From assembly GCA_903880855.1 (NCBI GenBank), contig CAIRQX010000168.1, positions 1 through 39,952 of the forward strand: a DNA stretch of 39,952 nt, in the 5' to 3' direction. The notes under the pieces are model-generated. The model saw only the letters and a list, made by a program, of their open reading frames with translations, was not told where the DNA came from and searched no databases. Source of the stretch: an uncultured Burkholderiales bacterium. Its GTDB lineage: Bacteria; Pseudomonadota; Gammaproteobacteria; Burkholderiales; Burkholderiaceae_C. This document shows positions 1-8,294 of the stretch, piece after piece (within the stretch, counting starts at the first letter, position 1; every line of letters starts with the position of its first letter). Position numbers and translations under genes: made by a program.

Positions 1-1371
1 GATATCGCGCAGGGTATTTCTAAGGGTAGTTTTAGTGCAAGCGAAGTGCTGCAATCTAGTTTGGATCGCATTGAAGCCACCGACAAAAAAGTCAATGCGT
101 TTACAGCCAAACATGTAGATCGTGCGATACAAAAAGCGCAATCCATTGATGCTTTGCGCGCTTCAGGTGCCTCTCTACCGCCATTGGCGGGTGTGCCCTT
201 TGCTGTTAAAAATTTATTCGATGTGCAGGGTCAGGTCACCTTGGCAGGCTCCATAGTCAACCGTCATCACGCACCTGCCAAGCAAGACGCTTTTTTAATC
301 CAGCAAATGGCAGCAGCCGGTGCCGTCTTGGTCGGCTCCCTCAATATGGACGAGTTTGCCTACGGCTTCACCACCGAGAACACGCACTACGGTCCTTGCA
401 GAAATCCGCACGACACCACACGTATTTCGGGCGGCTCGTCGGGCGGTTCAGGCACTGCAGTCGCTGCACACCAAGTGCCTTTGACATTAGGGTCTGATAC
501 CAATGGCTCCATCCGAGTACCCGCCTCTTTGTGTGGCGTGTGGGGGCTCAAGCCCACCTTTGGAAGGTTGTCGCGGAGGGGGACTTTTCCGTTCGTCAAC
601 AGCATCGACCATTTAGGCGGCTTTGCCAATTCCTTGGACGGTTTGGCCACGATGTATGACGCTATGCAAAGTCCCGATGCGCTAGATCCTGGTTGTCACG
701 TCAAGAAAGTTGAACCCGTGTTGCCCTCTTTGCAACACGGCACACAAGGTTTGCGTATCGGAGTTCTCAATGGCTTCTTTGAAGACAACGCCTCGCCCCA
801 AGCGCGCGAGGTAGTCGCCACGGCAGCAAAAGCCTTGGGCGTGCATGCGCAAGTGCAATGGCCAGACGCCACCTTAGGGCGCATCGCCGCATTCATCATC
901 ACGGCCAGCGAAGGCGGCGCATTGCACTTAGACAATTTGCGCCACCGCATTGAAGAGATGGAACCACTCTCCGTGGACCGTTTTATGTCAGGCGCTTTGC
1001 AACCCGCTGCTTGGTATATCAAAGCGCAAAGGTTTCGCAGGATCTACCGCGACAAGGTCAACGCCTTATTCGAGAACTGGGACGTGTTGTTGGCGCCCGC
1101 CACACCTGTCAGCGCACCTGTCATCGGCACAGACTGGTTGGAGATCCAAGGTCAAACCTTACCCAGTCGCGCGGCTATGGGTTTATTGACACAACCTATT
1201 TCGTTTGCAGGCTGCCCAGTGGTGGCTGCGCCCATGTGGCCAAGCTTGAACGATAGCTTGCCATTGGGTATCCAAATCATTTCTGCCCCTTGGCGCGAAG
1301 ATTTGGCATTTCGTGTCGCCAAACAACTAGAAACCTTAAGCATTTGCCATCTAAAGAAAGTCGAGCTGTAA
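1..1371 (+). CDS. AtzE-type amidase (amidase-signature family), 5' partial
   Basis: Amidase-signature hydrolase of the AtzE/HpxY type, which in ureide pathways hydrolyses small amide substrates such as carboxybiuret or oxalurate-derived compounds. The reading frame is open from base 1, and the residues read before the GTG at 46 (DIAQGISKGSFSASE) fit the family N-terminus, so the gene begins upstream of the window; 456 residues are visible. The amidase triad can be seen: the lysine in GVPFAVKNLFD (about residue 70), the Gly/Ser-rich GGSSGGSGTAV segment carrying the cis-serine (about 146-147), and the nucleophile in SDTNGSIRVPAS (about 170). The stop codon directly abuts the ATG of hpxZ, so the two are cotranscribed. 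In related operons a tiny AtzG/HpxX-like subunit precedes this gene and would lie just outside the window. A GatA-like glutamine amidotransferase subunit is less likely given the hpxZ neighbour. Exact substrate is inferred. Confidence 0.88.
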   Translation, partial: DIAQGISKGSFSASEVLQSSLDRIEATDKKVNAFTAKHVDRAIQKAQSIDALRASGASLPPLAGVPFAVKNLFDVQGQVTLAGSIVNRHHAPAKQDAFLIQQMAAAGAVLVGSLNMDEFAYGFTTENTHYGPCRNPHDTTRISGGSSGGSGTAVAAHQVPLTLGSDTNGSIRVPASLCGVWGLKPTFGRLSRRGTFPFVNSIDHLGGFANSLDGLATMYDAMQSPDALDPGCHVKKVEPVLPSLQHGTQGLRIGVLNGFFEDNASPQAREVVATAAKALGVHAQVQWPDATLGRIAAFIITASEGGALHLDNLRHRIEEMEPLSVDRFMSGALQPAAWYIKAQRFRRIYRDKVNALFENWDVLLAPATPVSAPVIGTDWLEIQGQTLPSRAAMGLLTQPISFAGCPVVAAPMWPSLNDSLPLGIQIISAPWREDLAFRVAKQLETLSICHLKKVEL

Positions 1372-1749
1372 ATGCAGATTAATTTGCCACATGTTTTGGC
1401 TGAAATGGAAGTTGCCTTCGCCCGTTATGAAGACGCTTTGGTGAACAACAAAGTGGACGTTCTGGACGAATTGTTTTGGAATAGCCCACACACCTTGCGC
1501 TACGGCATCGGAGAAAACTTATATGGCTTTGAAGCTATTCAGGCCTTTCGCGCGTCGAGGCCTTCTCAAGGTCTACAGCGCACCTGCATGAACACCGTGA
1601 TCACCACCTATGGTGAAGACTTTGCCACCGCCAATACCGAGTTCCAAAGAGATGGTGTTGCGCGCTCAGGTCGTCAAAGCCAAACTTGGATGCGCACGCC
1701 AGAGGGTTGGCAGGTGGTGGCGGCGCATGTGAGTTTGATTAGCGTTTAG
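1372..1749 (+). CDS. hpxZ: HpxZ-like protein (DUF3225, NTF2-like fold)
   Basis: A 125-residue protein of the HpxZ/DUF3225 family, small SnoaL/NTF2-like proteins encoded beside AtzE/HpxY amidases in the oxalurate branch of purine catabolism. Family-like segments are the N-terminal region ending in [18 protein letters not shown] and the C-terminal [17 protein letters not shown], typical of the cone-shaped fold. The length is normal for the family. The ATG follows the upstream TAA without a gap, which implies translational coupling. Its biochemical role is not firmly established; it may assist or partner the amidase. No terminator is obvious in the 67 bases between it and the convergent gene. 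Confidence 0.85.
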   Translation: MQINLPHVLAEMEVAFARYEDALVNNKVDVLDELFWNSPHTLRYGIGENLYGFEAIQAFRASRPSQGLQRTCMNTVITTYGEDFATANTEFQRDGVARSGRQSQTWMRTPEGWQVVAAHVSLISV

Positions 1750-1816
1750 CGAATTAATCCACTAACAAAATAACTATTCCAACGTAATCTTTTGCGTTTG
1801 AATGAGCTTGCAAAAT

Positions 1817-2641
1817 TCAAACAAACTGGAAATGGCGCAAGGGCGCATCCCACAACATAATGGTTCGCTCTTGTATTGAAAACTGGTTTTCAAACACCTT
1901 CAACATCGGCCCGTAATCTAAACGATAAGGCGCTTTGAGGTATGGCCAATCAGATGCCCATACACAGTTGTGTGTCCCGAAATTTTTTACCAAGGCATCG
2001 ACAAAAGGTTGAACGTCAGCAAATGGATAAGCCATTTGTGAAAACTTGGCGTATCCAGAAATTTTGACGACAGCCCTGCCCTCCCGGCCTAAGGCCAACA
2101 AGGCTTGAAAGCCAGCTTGTTCTGTTCCTTGGTGCAAATTCGGGCGTCCGCAATGGTCTATCAAAATCTTGCCACCCACACGGTGGATCATGGGCAAGAA
2201 TTGAAGTAGCAAATCTTTTTCCACTTGAAATTGCGCCCACATATTGCGATTTTTCAAACGCAACAACAAGGGCTCAAGATCCGCATAGAAATCAAAACCC
2301 ATCAAAGACGGATTGAATGCAATACCAATCACGCCTTGTGATTGCAATGCATCTAGTTGGGTGTCAGAACAATCATTTGGCACAACAGCAATGCCTTTGA
2401 ATCGGCCGTTGCTATGCGCTATGGCATCTAACAAGCAAGCGTTGTCCGTGGCATAGCCAGAATTGGGGCCGACGAGCAATGCATGGTGAACGGCATAGCA
2501 GTCCATCAACTCTTGGAAATAGGCGGCGTTGCCCATCTCCTGCCCCGCGGGGCGATAACTTACATCTGGGTGGTATGGAAAACGCGCGGGGTCTAAAACA
2601 TGGCAATGGGAATCGATCTTTTTGTCAGAAAGAATTCCCAT
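1817..2641 (-). CDS. Metal-dependent amidohydrolase (Amidohydro_2, PDC-hydrolase-like)
   Basis: A 274-residue TIM-barrel hydrolase of the amidohydrolase-2 group, related to 2-pyrone-4,6-dicarboxylate lactonase and similar lactone or ring-product hydrolases. Evidence is the N-terminal metal-site motif KIDSHCHVLDP (HxH, residues about 10-20), the mid-barrel IDHCGRP, and the late WASDWPYLKAPY with the catalytic aspartate. There is no signal peptide, so it is cytoplasmic. It is last in a minus-strand operon after the shikimate/quinate-type dehydrogenase, with a 1-base gap, and behind an ABC binding protein. That context suggests catabolism of a hydroaromatic or aromatic acid; the substrate is inferred, not seen. 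Confidence 0.8.
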   Translation of the reverse strand: MGILSDKKIDSHCHVLDPARFPYHPDVSYRPAGQEMGNAAYFQELMDCYAVHHALLVGPNSGYATDNACLLDAIAHSNGRFKGIAVVPNDCSDTQLDALQSQGVIGIAFNPSLMGFDFYADLEPLLLRLKNRNMWAQFQVEKDLLLQFLPMIHRVGGKILIDHCGRPNLHQGTEQAGFQALLALGREGRAVVKISGYAKFSQMAYPFADVQPFVDALVKNFGTHNCVWASDWPYLKAPYRLDYGPMLKVFENQFSIQERTIMLWDAPLRHFQFV

Positions 2642-2642
2642 A

Positions 2643-3485
2643 TTAGAAAGTCGCCAACACAGCTTTTCTTAAGTCTTCGGTGATCTCAGGCAAAACACCA
2701 AACCATGCTTTGAATGCAGGCCGCGCTTGGTTCAACAACATGCCTAATCCATTGACGGTGGGGTTGCCGCGTAAGCGGGCAGTTTCCAGCAAAGGTGTTT
2801 CTAGCGGAATGTAGATCGCGTCAGACACCAGCGCAGTTATTGGCAACGAATCCAACAACACATCAAGCGCAGGCTGACCATACATACCTTGGTTGGTGGT
2901 GTTGATCAACATCGCTGCGCCACGCATCGCTTCGTTGCGCTCGCTCCAGTCAACCACTTGTACAACAGACTCCACACCAGCTCTTAACTCTTGGGCTTTA
3001 GCCTTGGTGCGGTTGACCAAGCGAATTTCTTTCGCGCCTTCATCCACCAAGCTCAAAACAATTGCGCGCGCAGCACCGCCTGCGCCTAAAACCACGATAG
3101 GTCCTTCATCGGCACGCCAATCGGGTTTGGCATCTTTCACGCATTGGATATAGCCGTACCCGTCATTGTTAAAGCCGTGCAAAGCACCATCTTCTTGCAC
3201 CACGATGCAATTGATAGCGCCCATGCGCTTTGCCAAGGAATCGATATGGTCCATCATCTTCATCGCATGCACTTTATGGGGCAAGGTGATGTTGCACCCT
3301 GCCAAACCCAGCGCAGACAAACCACGAACAGCGGCCTCCAAGTTTTTCAGCTCCACAGGAAAGTGGCCATACGCGCCTTTGATACCGTACTTGGCTAACC
3401 AGTAGTTATGCAAGATGGGTGAGCGTGATTGGTAGACGGGCATGCCCATCACACCTGCGAGTTTGAACTTGTTGCTGTCTGACAT
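2643..3485 (-). CDS. Shikimate/quinate dehydrogenase family protein
   Basis: A 280-residue NAD(P)-dependent dehydrogenase of the AroE family, which interconverts shikimate and 3-dehydroshikimate, or quinate and its keto form. The N-terminal substrate domain has the Ser-x-Ser site in YQSRSPILHNYW and the catalytic lysine in CNITLPHKVHAM. The Rossmann domain starts at IVVLGAGGAARAIV, followed by LVNRTKAKA; an Arg after NRT often marks NADP use. Length is standard for AroE. A purine-rich stretch (AAGAGAAACC) precedes the ATG. Placement between an ABC binding protein and an amidohydrolase, instead of among aromatic-biosynthesis genes, favours a catabolic paralogue over the housekeeping AroE, so I leave the symbol blank. 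Confidence 0.85.
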   Translation of the reverse strand: MSDSNKFKLAGVMGMPVYQSRSPILHNYWLAKYGIKGAYGHFPVELKNLEAAVRGLSALGLAGCNITLPHKVHAMKMMDHIDSLAKRMGAINCIVVQEDGALHGFNNDGYGYIQCVKDAKPDWRADEGPIVVLGAGGAARAIVLSLVDEGAKEIRLVNRTKAKAQELRAGVESVVQVVDWSERNEAMRGAAMLINTTNQGMYGQPALDVLLDSLPITALVSDAIYIPLETPLLETARLRGNPTVNGLGMLLNQARPAFKAWFGVLPEITEDLRKAVLATF

Positions 3486-3501
3486 GGTTTCTCTTGACGT
3501 T

Positions 3502-4638
3502 TTATTTTTTGTTCACAGGGGGCAATATTTCGCTCACCACTTGCTTGCCGTTAACCACTTTAGTGAGATAACTTTCGCGGTCTAAGTCGCCATTGGCATC
3601 GTAAGAAAGGTCTAGCAATAAACCAGGGGTGGTTTTGGCAGACAAACTCACGTTCTTCATAGCAGCGGCAAATGCTTTCGAATCAAACTTGCCAATCTTC
3701 TCAGTCACCGCTTTGACGGTGTACATGCCGATATAGCCTTTCAAACCGTTGTGGTCCGAACGCGTCTTGAATTCTTTTTGGAACGACTCGTCAAATTTCT
3801 TAACCAATGGTTGTGGCGCATCCGCAGTCAAACCTACGTGGGCAATCGCACCATTCGCAGCATCACCGGCCAACTCAATCACTTTTTGGCTAGTCAAAAC
3901 GGTTTCACCAATTACAGGCTTGTTGTAGCCTTGCTTTTTGAGTTCGCGCAATAAGCGAGCAGACTCTTCTTCATTGGTATAGGCAAACAAGGCATCGCCA
4001 TTAGATTGCTTAGCCTTGATCACCACACTGCTGAAATCTACCTGGCCTGGGTCGCTGGAAATATCAGCACCGACCTTGATACCGCGTGCTTCCAATGCCT
4101 TGATGATCAAGTCGCGGCCACCTTTGCCGAAGTCGTTGTTCACATAGACCACATCCACCACCTTGGCTTTGACCGTGTCTTTGATGTAGTTAGCAATCTT
4201 GGGCATGGCCGTCGATTGTGTGAAAGACGTTCTGAAAACATAGGGATTTCCCTGCTGGGTAATCGCTGCGGCTTCGCCACCTGTGAAGTTTGGAATTTCA
4301 GCGCGTTTGGTAGAAGCCATGCTCACCAAAATAGAGCCAGAGAAAACTGGGCCCATCACAACATAAGCGCCGTCATCAACTGCTTTGTCTGCCAAACCTT
4401 TGGCAACGCCAGGATTGGATTGGGTATCAAACGAGTTGTAGTCAATTTTCTTACCCAAGATACCGCCAGCGGCGTTGATCTCTTTGACGGCGAGCTTGAT
4501 GCCGTTATCAAAGTTGGTTCCGGAGGTTGCGCCCGTGCCGGTGAGTTCCACGAGGCCGACGATTTTTACATTTTGGGCAAATGCTAAAGAACTCAGCGAA
4601 ATGGCTGCCACAAGGGCTGTTTGAATGAATTTTTTCAT
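3502..4638 (-). CDS. Branched-chain amino acid-type ABC transporter substrate-binding protein
   Basis: A 378-residue periplasmic binding protein of the Peripla_BP_6 (LivJ/LivK-like) family. It has a classical signal peptide (MKKFIQTALVAAISLSSLAFAQ, cleavage after about residue 22). The mature protein begins with VKIVGLVELTGTGATSGTNF and has the expected two-lobe pattern, including KEINAAGGILGKK and DVVYVNNDFGKGG. The start is supported by a strong ribosome site (AGGAGACAAAA) directly before the ATG at 4638. It is the first gene of a minus-strand operon with the dehydrogenase and amidohydrolase. No permease or ATPase genes are present nearby, so membrane partners must be encoded elsewhere. The ligand may be a hydroaromatic acid, by context only. 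Confidence 0.9.
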   Translation of the reverse strand: MKKFIQTALVAAISLSSLAFAQNVKIVGLVELTGTGATSGTNFDNGIKLAVKEINAAGGILGKKIDYNSFDTQSNPGVAKGLADKAVDDGAYVVMGPVFSGSILVSMASTKRAEIPNFTGGEAAAITQQGNPYVFRTSFTQSTAMPKIANYIKDTVKAKVVDVVYVNNDFGKGGRDLIIKALEARGIKVGADISSDPGQVDFSSVVIKAKQSNGDALFAYTNEEESARLLRELKKQGYNKPVIGETVLTSQKVIELAGDAANGAIAHVGLTADAPQPLVKKFDESFQKEFKTRSDHNGLKGYIGMYTVKAVTEKIGKFDSKAFAAAMKNVSLSAKTTPGLLLDLSYDANGDLDRESYLTKVVNGKQVVSEILPPVNKK

Positions 4639-4756
4639 TTTTGTCTCCTGTTTTTTTGAATAAAGTTTGCATCATAGCTTTGGCTTTAAGGCGACCAAGA
4701 TTATTACAAGTTAGTAATGGCGCTGTGATTTGACTGCCATCGGTCAAAATCAGCCA

Positions 4757-5443
4757 ATGGACGTATTGCTCATAGAAGATGAACAAAAGATTGCTGACTT
4801 TGTCATCGCAGGCTTTGCAGCCGCCGGCATCACGACCCACCATGAGCTCGATGGGTTTAGAGGTCTCAACACCGCGTTGATCAAAACATTTGACGCCATC
4901 GTGCTCGATGTGGGTCTTCCATTGCTCGACGGCTTTCAGGTTATTCAGGAATACCGCAAAAAAGAATTCACTACCCCCGTCATCATGCTCACGGCTAGAA
5001 CAGAACTGGATGACCGGCTCAAGGTATTTCAATCTGGGGCTGATGACTATATGCCCAAGCCGTTTTTTGTAGAAGAGTTGATCATCCGGCTACAAACCCT
5101 GGTGCAACGCAAGGTCGGCAGTATTGAAAAAACCATTGAACAAAGTGGCATCTCTCTAGACCGGTTTACCCGAGTCGCCACTTTTCAAGGGCTAACGGTT
5201 ACCCTGACGCAACGAGAGTTCATGCTCTTGGAATGTTTGATGCTCTCTCCTGGCCAGATCTTTTCGCGCCAACAAATTCTCAAACGCTCTTGGGGCATCG
5301 AGTTTGATACCGGCACCAATATTGTGGATGTCTGCATACAGCGTATTAGAAAAAAACTGTCTGACACAGACCCTAAGAATCTTCAACCATTTCCTATTGA
5401 ATCTATCCGCGGCGTGGGCTATCGACTGAACGCTATAAAATGA
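4757..5443 (+). CDS. OmpR/PhoB-type response regulator
   Basis: A 228-residue two-component DNA-binding response regulator. The receiver domain (about 1-115) shows the acidic pair in LLIEDEQ, phospho-acceptor Asp51 in IVLDVGLP, the switch Thr in IMLTARTE and the invariant Lys in YMPKPFF. The C-terminal winged helix (about 135-228) shows LTQREFMLLECLM and ends with IESIRGVGYRL. I start at ATG 4757, where the sequence begins MDVLLIEDE as in the family; an in-frame TTG at 4730 would add nine residues with no better ribosome site. The gene overlaps the following kinase by an ATGA junction, so the pair is translationally coupled. Targets are unknown; the six-cysteine protein gene downstream is a candidate. 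Confidence 0.9.
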   Translation: MDVLLIEDEQKIADFVIAGFAAAGITTHHELDGFRGLNTALIKTFDAIVLDVGLPLLDGFQVIQEYRKKEFTTPVIMLTARTELDDRLKVFQSGADDYMPKPFFVEELIIRLQTLVQRKVGSIEKTIEQSGISLDRFTRVATFQGLTVTLTQREFMLLECLMLSPGQIFSRQQILKRSWGIEFDTGTNIVDVCIQRIRKKLSDTDPKNLQPFPIESIRGVGYRLNAIK

Positions 5444-6855
5444 AATACTCCTTAAAGTTGAGAATATTTACCTATGTATTGATAGGCGTTATTATATTTG
5501 TGCTGGCTTCACGACTGACTATTCGCTACTCTGCCAGCGCACCTCTCATCACTTACCAAAGCGAATTGTTTGGGCGACAAATTACGCGCATCAGCAACTC
5601 TGCTGGCAATTTGCCCGCTACAGAGAAACTACGCAACCACCTCTTATATGCCATTGAAGGCTTAAACGCAGATGAGTTTTTGGTTTTCACCCCTCAAGAT
5701 GCTACTAGTAAAAACTTTGCGGGCGATTTGTTAGCAGCCGAACAAAAAAATGCAAGCGACTGGAAACAACTTGAATACCAAATTGAAAATACAAACGTCA
5801 GTTACTTGGATGTCGACATAAACGGAGATGAATGGAGGTTGTTTAAAACACAAGAAGCTAAAACACCTTCTTACTGGGTGGCCTTAAAGAAAAGTGTTTT
5901 AAGGCAACGCATGTTCGATATCCTTGATGTGCGAGATCGCATGGGCTTGCAGATCTACCCCATTCTGATTTTGTATATTATTTTTTTGACCTTAGCTATT
6001 TCATATGCCGCCTTGCGGCCTATCAGGAATATGCAGCAATTATTTTCAAAAATTGACATCAAAGATACCCATAGCGATGCTCATCTTCAAACTAAAAATA
6101 CATACAGAGAACTAGCTAGTTTCCTGAATTATTTCAACGAACTCATAGACAGGTCGCGCTTGAGCTATCAGCAAGCGAATCGTTTTTCTAGCGATGCATC
6201 GCACGAGCTAAAAACACCACTGACCATTATTAGAGGTCATTTGCAAAGACTCATCAACCGATCTAAAGACGGTTCAGACGATCAAATTCAGTTGTCCCTT
6301 GTGATGGACGAGGTGGAGAGGTTGATTTCAATTACCAATAAATTGCTAATGCTGTCCCAGGCAGACGCAGGACGCCTCGCCAGCTCCAAAGAATCCTTCC
6401 AATTCAATAACTTGGTCGATCATTTGGTGGATGATTATTCCAACTATCGACCAGACATTGAGATCACAAAAACTCTGCAAAAAAATATTGAACTAGTTGG
6501 CGACAAAGACTTGATCACCCAATTGATCCTGAATCTATTTAGCAATGCATTCAAATACAACTACTCGGGAGGGAAAGTGATTTTTATTGCGTCATGCAAT
6601 GCAACCCACCTTATTTTTACTATCAGTAACACCACCCACTTAAGCGCTGCGGGCTTGGATGCGCGCGTGTTTGAGCGGTTTTATCGCCATCTTGGTTCCA
6701 ACACCAACGAAACCAATACACAACAAGGCTCTGGTTTGGGTCTAAGCCTTTGTCGTGAAATTGCCATAGCGCATGGTGGCGAATTAGAAATACGCCCTGT
6801 TGTAGACCAAACCGTTACTTTTAGCTGCCGATTATCTTTAAAAGGTATTAAATAA
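5440..6855 (+). CDS. Membrane sensor histidine kinase
   Basis: A 471-residue inner-membrane kinase paired with the preceding regulator. TM1 is about residues 8-26, a periplasmic sensor region about 27-170, and TM2 about 172-194, followed by a short linker. The dimerisation/phospho-acceptor helix holds His255 in SSDASHELKTPLTIIRGH. The ATPase domain has the N box QLILNLFSNAFKYN and G box QGSGLGLSLCREIAIAHGG. The usual DxGxG (F/G1) motif is weak: the region reads FTISNTTHLSAAG in place of a clear DNGPG. The sensor region has no domain I recognise. The signal is unknown. AT content is higher here than in the hem/bch region. Confidence 0.9.
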   Translation: MKYSLKLRIFTYVLIGVIIFVLASRLTIRYSASAPLITYQSELFGRQITRISNSAGNLPATEKLRNHLLYAIEGLNADEFLVFTPQDATSKNFAGDLLAAEQKNASDWKQLEYQIENTNVSYLDVDINGDEWRLFKTQEAKTPSYWVALKKSVLRQRMFDILDVRDRMGLQIYPILILYIIFLTLAISYAALRPIRNMQQLFSKIDIKDTHSDAHLQTKNTYRELASFLNYFNELIDRSRLSYQQANRFSSDASHELKTPLTIIRGHLQRLINRSKDGSDDQIQLSLVMDEVERLISITNKLLMLSQADAGRLASSKESFQFNNLVDHLVDDYSNYRPDIEITKTLQKNIELVGDKDLITQLILNLFSNAFKYNYSGGKVIFIASCNATHLIFTISNTTHLSAAGLDARVFERFYRHLGSNTNETNTQQGSGLGLSLCREIAIAHGGELEIRPVVDQTVTFSCRLSLKGIK

Positions 6856-6988
6856 CTCTCTTCTAGGTTACATCCTCGTAATAGTTAATTACAAATTGCT
6901 TCGACTAGATACAAAACAAGTACCCACCTATTAAAGTCAAGGCTCAGTGATACCGATACCGTCTTGATTTCATTAAACGGGGTTTGTC

Positions 6989-7306
6989 ATGGCACGCTTT
7001 AAACAATTAGGAATTCTTTTAGCAGTTTCTCTGCTGACCGTATCTGCGCGTGCTGAAAAAGTGATTTGCCCAGCGAATCTGACTTGGAGTTTTTCTGGCA
7101 TGCAATGCGCAAAGATTGCCGGCAAGCAAGAAGCTTCTTGCCCTGCGCCTTCCACTTTGTCTAAGCCTAGCGTCCTAGGGCCTGCGCTGTGCGTTTCCAG
7201 TGGGAAGTGTTTGGGTGGAGGCGTCCCCAACTCTGTCGGTATTTGTACTGAACCTGAAATCAGACAGGTAAAAACTTATCCTTTTACTCAGATTACACAT
7301 TTGTAA
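6989..7306 (+). CDS. Secreted six-cysteine small protein A
   Basis: A 105-residue protein I do not recognise. It has a clear signal peptide (cleavage likely after VSARA, residue 22), giving a mature protein of about 83 residues that starts AEKVICP. Six cysteines are spread through the mature part, which suggests periplasmic disulfides. It is a paralogue of the product at 8295-8648: both start AEKV(I/L)CP, share L-(T/S)-W-(S/T)-F-x-G, and then SCP, GP-x-x-C, KC and VPN-x-x-G-x-C at aligned positions. GGGGTTTG lies before the ATG as a weak ribosome site. The 133-base upstream gap follows a two-component system, so regulation by that pair is possible but unproven. Confidence 0.75.
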   Translation: MARFKQLGILLAVSLLTVSARAEKVICPANLTWSFSGMQCAKIAGKQEASCPAPSTLSKPSVLGPALCVSSGKCLGGGVPNSVGICTEPEIRQVKTYPFTQITHL

Positions 7307-7420
7307 TCTTCAATTTCCGCCCTACAATATTTGCCTTACGGGCGCTTGAGCAGATTAAGGTTATTTAGCCTTATTCGCTGACCTCGCCCCCTCTGATCGG
7401 TTATCAAAAGTTTTGTTTTG

Positions 7421-8281
7421 ATGGCCGACGACCTTTTGGGTGTGCAAATGGAAGATCTACTTAAAAAATACGGCGGTATTCCAAACTTAAAGAAACATTT
7501 GAATTTCTTTTTTAAAAAAGTTTGTGAAGAAAAGAACATAAAGCATTACTTTTTCGGCATCAATGTCGACAACGTTATCAATGACGTGGTGAACTACAGG
7601 TCCTTTGGTTTGCGCAAACCTGATCATCTTTACAGAGATTACCCCGCTCAAACATCGCCAGTTTCTATCAAAGTCAAAATCCCCGTTTTCGAAGACGTTG
7701 TCAAAGTTCTTCAGCTACAGATGCAAAACGGCATGATGGTGAACTGGCGTGATGTCCCCCGCTATTCGCACCATGTGATGGATGCCATAGAAGAAACACG
7801 CTGCAAGTCAATGGACAGCGACGCCCCCATGTCGATCAAGGCAGACTTGGTCACTATGGAAGCTATAGACGAAATATTGACCCATAGAAAACGTCAAGTC
7901 CGCACTGAAATGCAAGAAAACGGCGACTTGAAATTAGACAGAAGTTGGCAAATCGTCTATCCCTTTTATCTGCGTTTATCGACAGTGGCAGAGACCATCA
8001 CGCTGATCGGTAAGGGTTACGCTCGTGAAGGCGTAGCCAAAGAAGAAGTTATCAAAGTAGCCGAAGCTGCTAAAAAGAAGTTCCCCTTCTTTGAATTCCC
8101 TATCAAGGAAGACGAAGCAGGCCAATATATAGAAATGACCCACGTCGCAGATTACTCAGCAGATGGTTTGCCTATCCGTCTCTTCTTAACCATGTTACTC
8201 AATTTCGGATGGCGCTTTGAAGAAGTCATGGCGCTAGACAAAGACCAGCAAATGATTAATGTGGTGCGCGACAAGGTCTAG
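7421..8281 (+). CDS. Unknown protein with a truncated-globin-like N-terminal region
   Basis: A 286-residue cytoplasmic protein with no signal peptide or membrane span. Residues about 10-110 follow the pattern of group-1 truncated haemoglobins: KKYGGIPNLKKHLNFFFKKV (the GG...FFxxV start), KHYFFGINVDN (FF-x-G-(I/T)-(D/N)) and FGLRKPDHLYR (the GGPxxYxGR region). However, the segment where the proximal F8 His is expected reads TSPVSIKVKIPVF, with no His. The remaining ~175 residues, including FPFFEFPIKEDEAG, match nothing I know. I start at ATG 7421; ATG 7448 is a possible alternative and neither has a strong ribosome site. It sits between the two six-cysteine paralogues. The globin relation is my pattern reading and would need a profile or structure comparison. 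Confidence 0.7.
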   Translation: MADDLLGVQMEDLLKKYGGIPNLKKHLNFFFKKVCEEKNIKHYFFGINVDNVINDVVNYRSFGLRKPDHLYRDYPAQTSPVSIKVKIPVFEDVVKVLQLQMQNGMMVNWRDVPRYSHHVMDAIEETRCKSMDSDAPMSIKADLVTMEAIDEILTHRKRQVRTEMQENGDLKLDRSWQIVYPFYLRLSTVAETITLIGKGYAREGVAKEEVIKVAEAAKKKFPFFEFPIKEDEAGQYIEMTHVADYSADGLPIRLFLTMLLNFGWRFEEVMALDKDQQMINVVRDKV

Positions 8282-8294
8282 AGAGTCAATAAAC

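Noticed and set aside
4006-4587. 193-residue open frame on the plus strand
   Set aside because: It lies fully antisense to the ABC binding-protein gene, which has a signal peptide, ribosome site and family motifs; the antisense product has no recognisable features.
4703-4709. ATTACAA heptamer upstream of the regulator gene and again at 6888-6894 upstream of six-cysteine protein A, considered as a shared response-regulator site
   Set aside because: A single A+T-rich heptamer is expected by chance; no tandem spacing typical of OmpR-type sites was seen.
4508-5032. 174-residue minus-strand open frame spanning the promoter region and the response regulator
   Set aside because: It overlaps two well-supported genes and the divergent intergenic gap; no domain or ribosome site.
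7291-7308. GATTACA-CATT-TGTAATC inverted repeat at the stop of six-cysteine protein A, considered as a terminator
   Set aside because: Only 7 bp with two G:C pairs and no T-run after it; the downstream genes may well be cotranscribed.
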